This document shows positions 62,710-64,000 of a DNA stretch of 64,000 bases, one piece after another. Below the pieces are notes generated by a model, which was not told the DNA's origin, did no database searches, and saw only the letters and a list, made by a program, of their open reading frames with translations. The stretch covers positions 24,705,001 to 24,769,000 of the forward strand of contig CM049410.1 of assembly GCA_026929865.2 (NCBI GenBank), given 5' to 3'. Position 1 is the stretch's first letter. Every line of letters begins with the position of its first letter. The DNA comes from Hyperoplus lanceolatus. Lineage: Eukaryota; Chordata; Actinopteri; Uranoscopiformes; Ammodytidae. The translations under genes and the position numbers were made by a program.

Positions 62710-63099
62710 AGCTTGATACATATCTTATAAGAAATATAACAGCTGGTACACTCATCCATGGGCACACCCAGTCAATTTCACTTAGTTTGCAAAGAAGAAA
62801 CCTTCCTTATTCAGGCTGATATTAGCCACGCTAGCATTCACAAAGGTCACCCTATTATGCAAAATTCACTTTTTTATGGTTTTTCAACATTAATAAGGGT
62901 CCCCGGTGTGTCAGATTCAGATTTTCAACCTCGGCTGTATTTTGTATTCAGTTCATTTCAGTTTATTTTTTGTCCCAGTGGGGGAAATTCAGCTTTTAGC
63001 AGAGCACAGATATTTCTTACAGAGTTTACGTAATAAGGTTAAGTCCTACAGGGCTACGTCTGAGTATAAAGGGCAAGGTAACAGTTATCTCTCGTGGGA

Positions 63100-63192
63100 G
63101 TGAAACAAATTGGATTAAGTTTTATTCATTATGCACTTTGAGGACAACATTGAACATTTGTGAATAAACCAGAAAGTTCAAGACTGCAGTAA
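63100..63192. repeat. copy of the 1005-1566 repeat family, partial
   Basis: TGCACTTTGAGGACAACATT, TTGTGAATAAA and GTTCAAGACTGCAGTAAAG match one arm of the element at 1.0-1.57 kb. Confidence 0.5.
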
Positions 63193-63193
63193 A

Positions 63194-63236
63194 GATAGAT
63201 AGATGGATGGATGGATAGATGGATGGATGGATGGAC
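63194..63236. repeat. (GATA)/(GATG) microsatellite
   Basis: About ten tetranucleotide units mixing GATA and GATG. Confidence 0.9.
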
Positions 63237-63349
63237 CATAAACCAAAGAGTAACACTATATGTGTTAGTGTGTACAGATATTCAAGTGACTCCAATAAAA
63301 GCACATGCCATTTGGGCAGCTGTGACTACTCTCGTAGTTTACCACTACC

Positions 63350-63460
63350 GGTATGACTGTGTGTGAACGAATTGAACCAGGAACCCTGTAAAGCGTCTTT
63401 GAGTGCCTAGGCAATAAAGCGCTATATAAAACCTATCAATTATTATTAATTATTATTTAA
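63350..63460 (+). mobile_element. L2-like LINE 3' tail fragment
   Basis: TGTAAAGCGTCTTTGAGTG, AAAGCGCTATATAAA and an (ATT)n-type tail are the standard 3' end of fish L2-like elements; the rest is truncated. Confidence 0.6.
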
Positions 63461-63875
63461 TTTCACTTTTCATAAACTACACAGCTGAACCATAGAATTT
63501 GAAATGTCATATAACCATAAAAATCATCACAAGAGCTCAATTTCAAAGGGAAAGTCTGTTATATTTTCTGAACATACCTTTCATTATAATGGTTCTTTGT
63601 TTAATCTGTGAGAAAAACCCCAGATGTGGCCTGATCCCGTTGATACAGTTCATCAAACAAAACGACTGAAAGGTTATTGTCCCCTGAATGCAGGCGATGG
63701 CTGCAGAGTCTATAAAGAAAAAGGCATTCTGTCTCATCTCAGCCTTCCTCCAGTCCATTTTCAAAGACGACTTGAAACAAAATACGAAAGAAAAACTGAA
63801 AACCACTAGAAACAGCAAAAGAGAAAAAAGTACCTTAGGTCTTTTTGTGAGGCTAGTATAAATTTGCCTTGATTT

Positions 63876-64000
63876 TAGGGATGGGTCCGATCCAGTATGG
63901 GTATCGGGTCCGATATGGGCGAAATCTACGGATCGGATATCGGACTGACAGCTCCGATATAAAATCCAATAAAAAAAAATAAAAAAAAATATTTTAATTT
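63876..64000 (+). mobile_element. hAT-like element terminus, cut by the window end
   Basis: TAGGGATGGGTCCGATCC followed by alternating CGGATATCGG-type words is a common hAT family end. The right end lies outside the window. Confidence 0.5.

Overview
This window is nuclear DNA from a ray-finned fish, very probably a teleost. Intron-containing vertebrate genes sit among Tc1-like, hAT-like, piggyBac-like and Harbinger transposons, L2/Rex1-type LINEs, tRNA-derived SINEs and long CA/TG microsatellites. I recognise three gene groups: a tandem array of four apolipoprotein L-like (APOL) genes on the + strand (about 4.0-36.5 kb), eif3d on the - strand (37.7-46.9 kb) and sstr3 on the - strand (60.2-61.7 kb). 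APOL, EIF3D and SSTR3 are also linked on human 22q12.3-q13.1, so this is a compact version of an old vertebrate linkage group.

Layout. 1-2.7 kb has no gene; it holds an inverted-repeat element and a complex gene-free stretch that could be an enhancer. 2.7-30.4 kb holds three diverged tandem units, each with a flank module, a promoter and a four-exon APOL gene. Copies 1 and 3 share a long, similar intron 1; copy 3's carries a LINE with a second LINE inside it. A fourth, more diverged copy lies at 32.7-36.5 kb, after a Harbinger element. Each APOL gene starts with a tiny coding exon (8 or 14 nt), followed by a helical N-terminal region (exons 2-3) and a large last exon with the hydrophobic APOL hairpin. 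Perfect interferon-response (ISRE) motifs lie just upstream of exon 1 in copies 1 and 3. Copy 2 has a degenerate version and I see none at copy 4. Copy 4 and eif3d converge tail to tail with about 1.2 kb between them.

eif3d was reconstructed as 15 coding exons plus a 5' untranslated exon, giving 550 residues in one open frame. Between eif3d and sstr3 lies 13 kb of gene-free DNA. Its first part carries five strong CTCF-like motifs: one on - at 47.97 kb and four on + from 48.5 to 50.2 kb. The four are two pairs inside a diverged tandem duplication, which looks like a domain-boundary arrangement. It is followed by a piggyBac-like element with internal tandem repeats, a hAT MITE, microsatellites and an L2 LINE fragment.

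How the genes work together: the APOL genes look like an interferon-regulated, fast-evolving family of membrane-active proteins that swap sequence among copies, notably in the hydrophobic hairpin. eif3d (translation initiation) and sstr3 (somatostatin receptor) are neighbours by descent, with no evident functional link to the array. No retroviral or other capsid- or envelope-bearing element was recognised.
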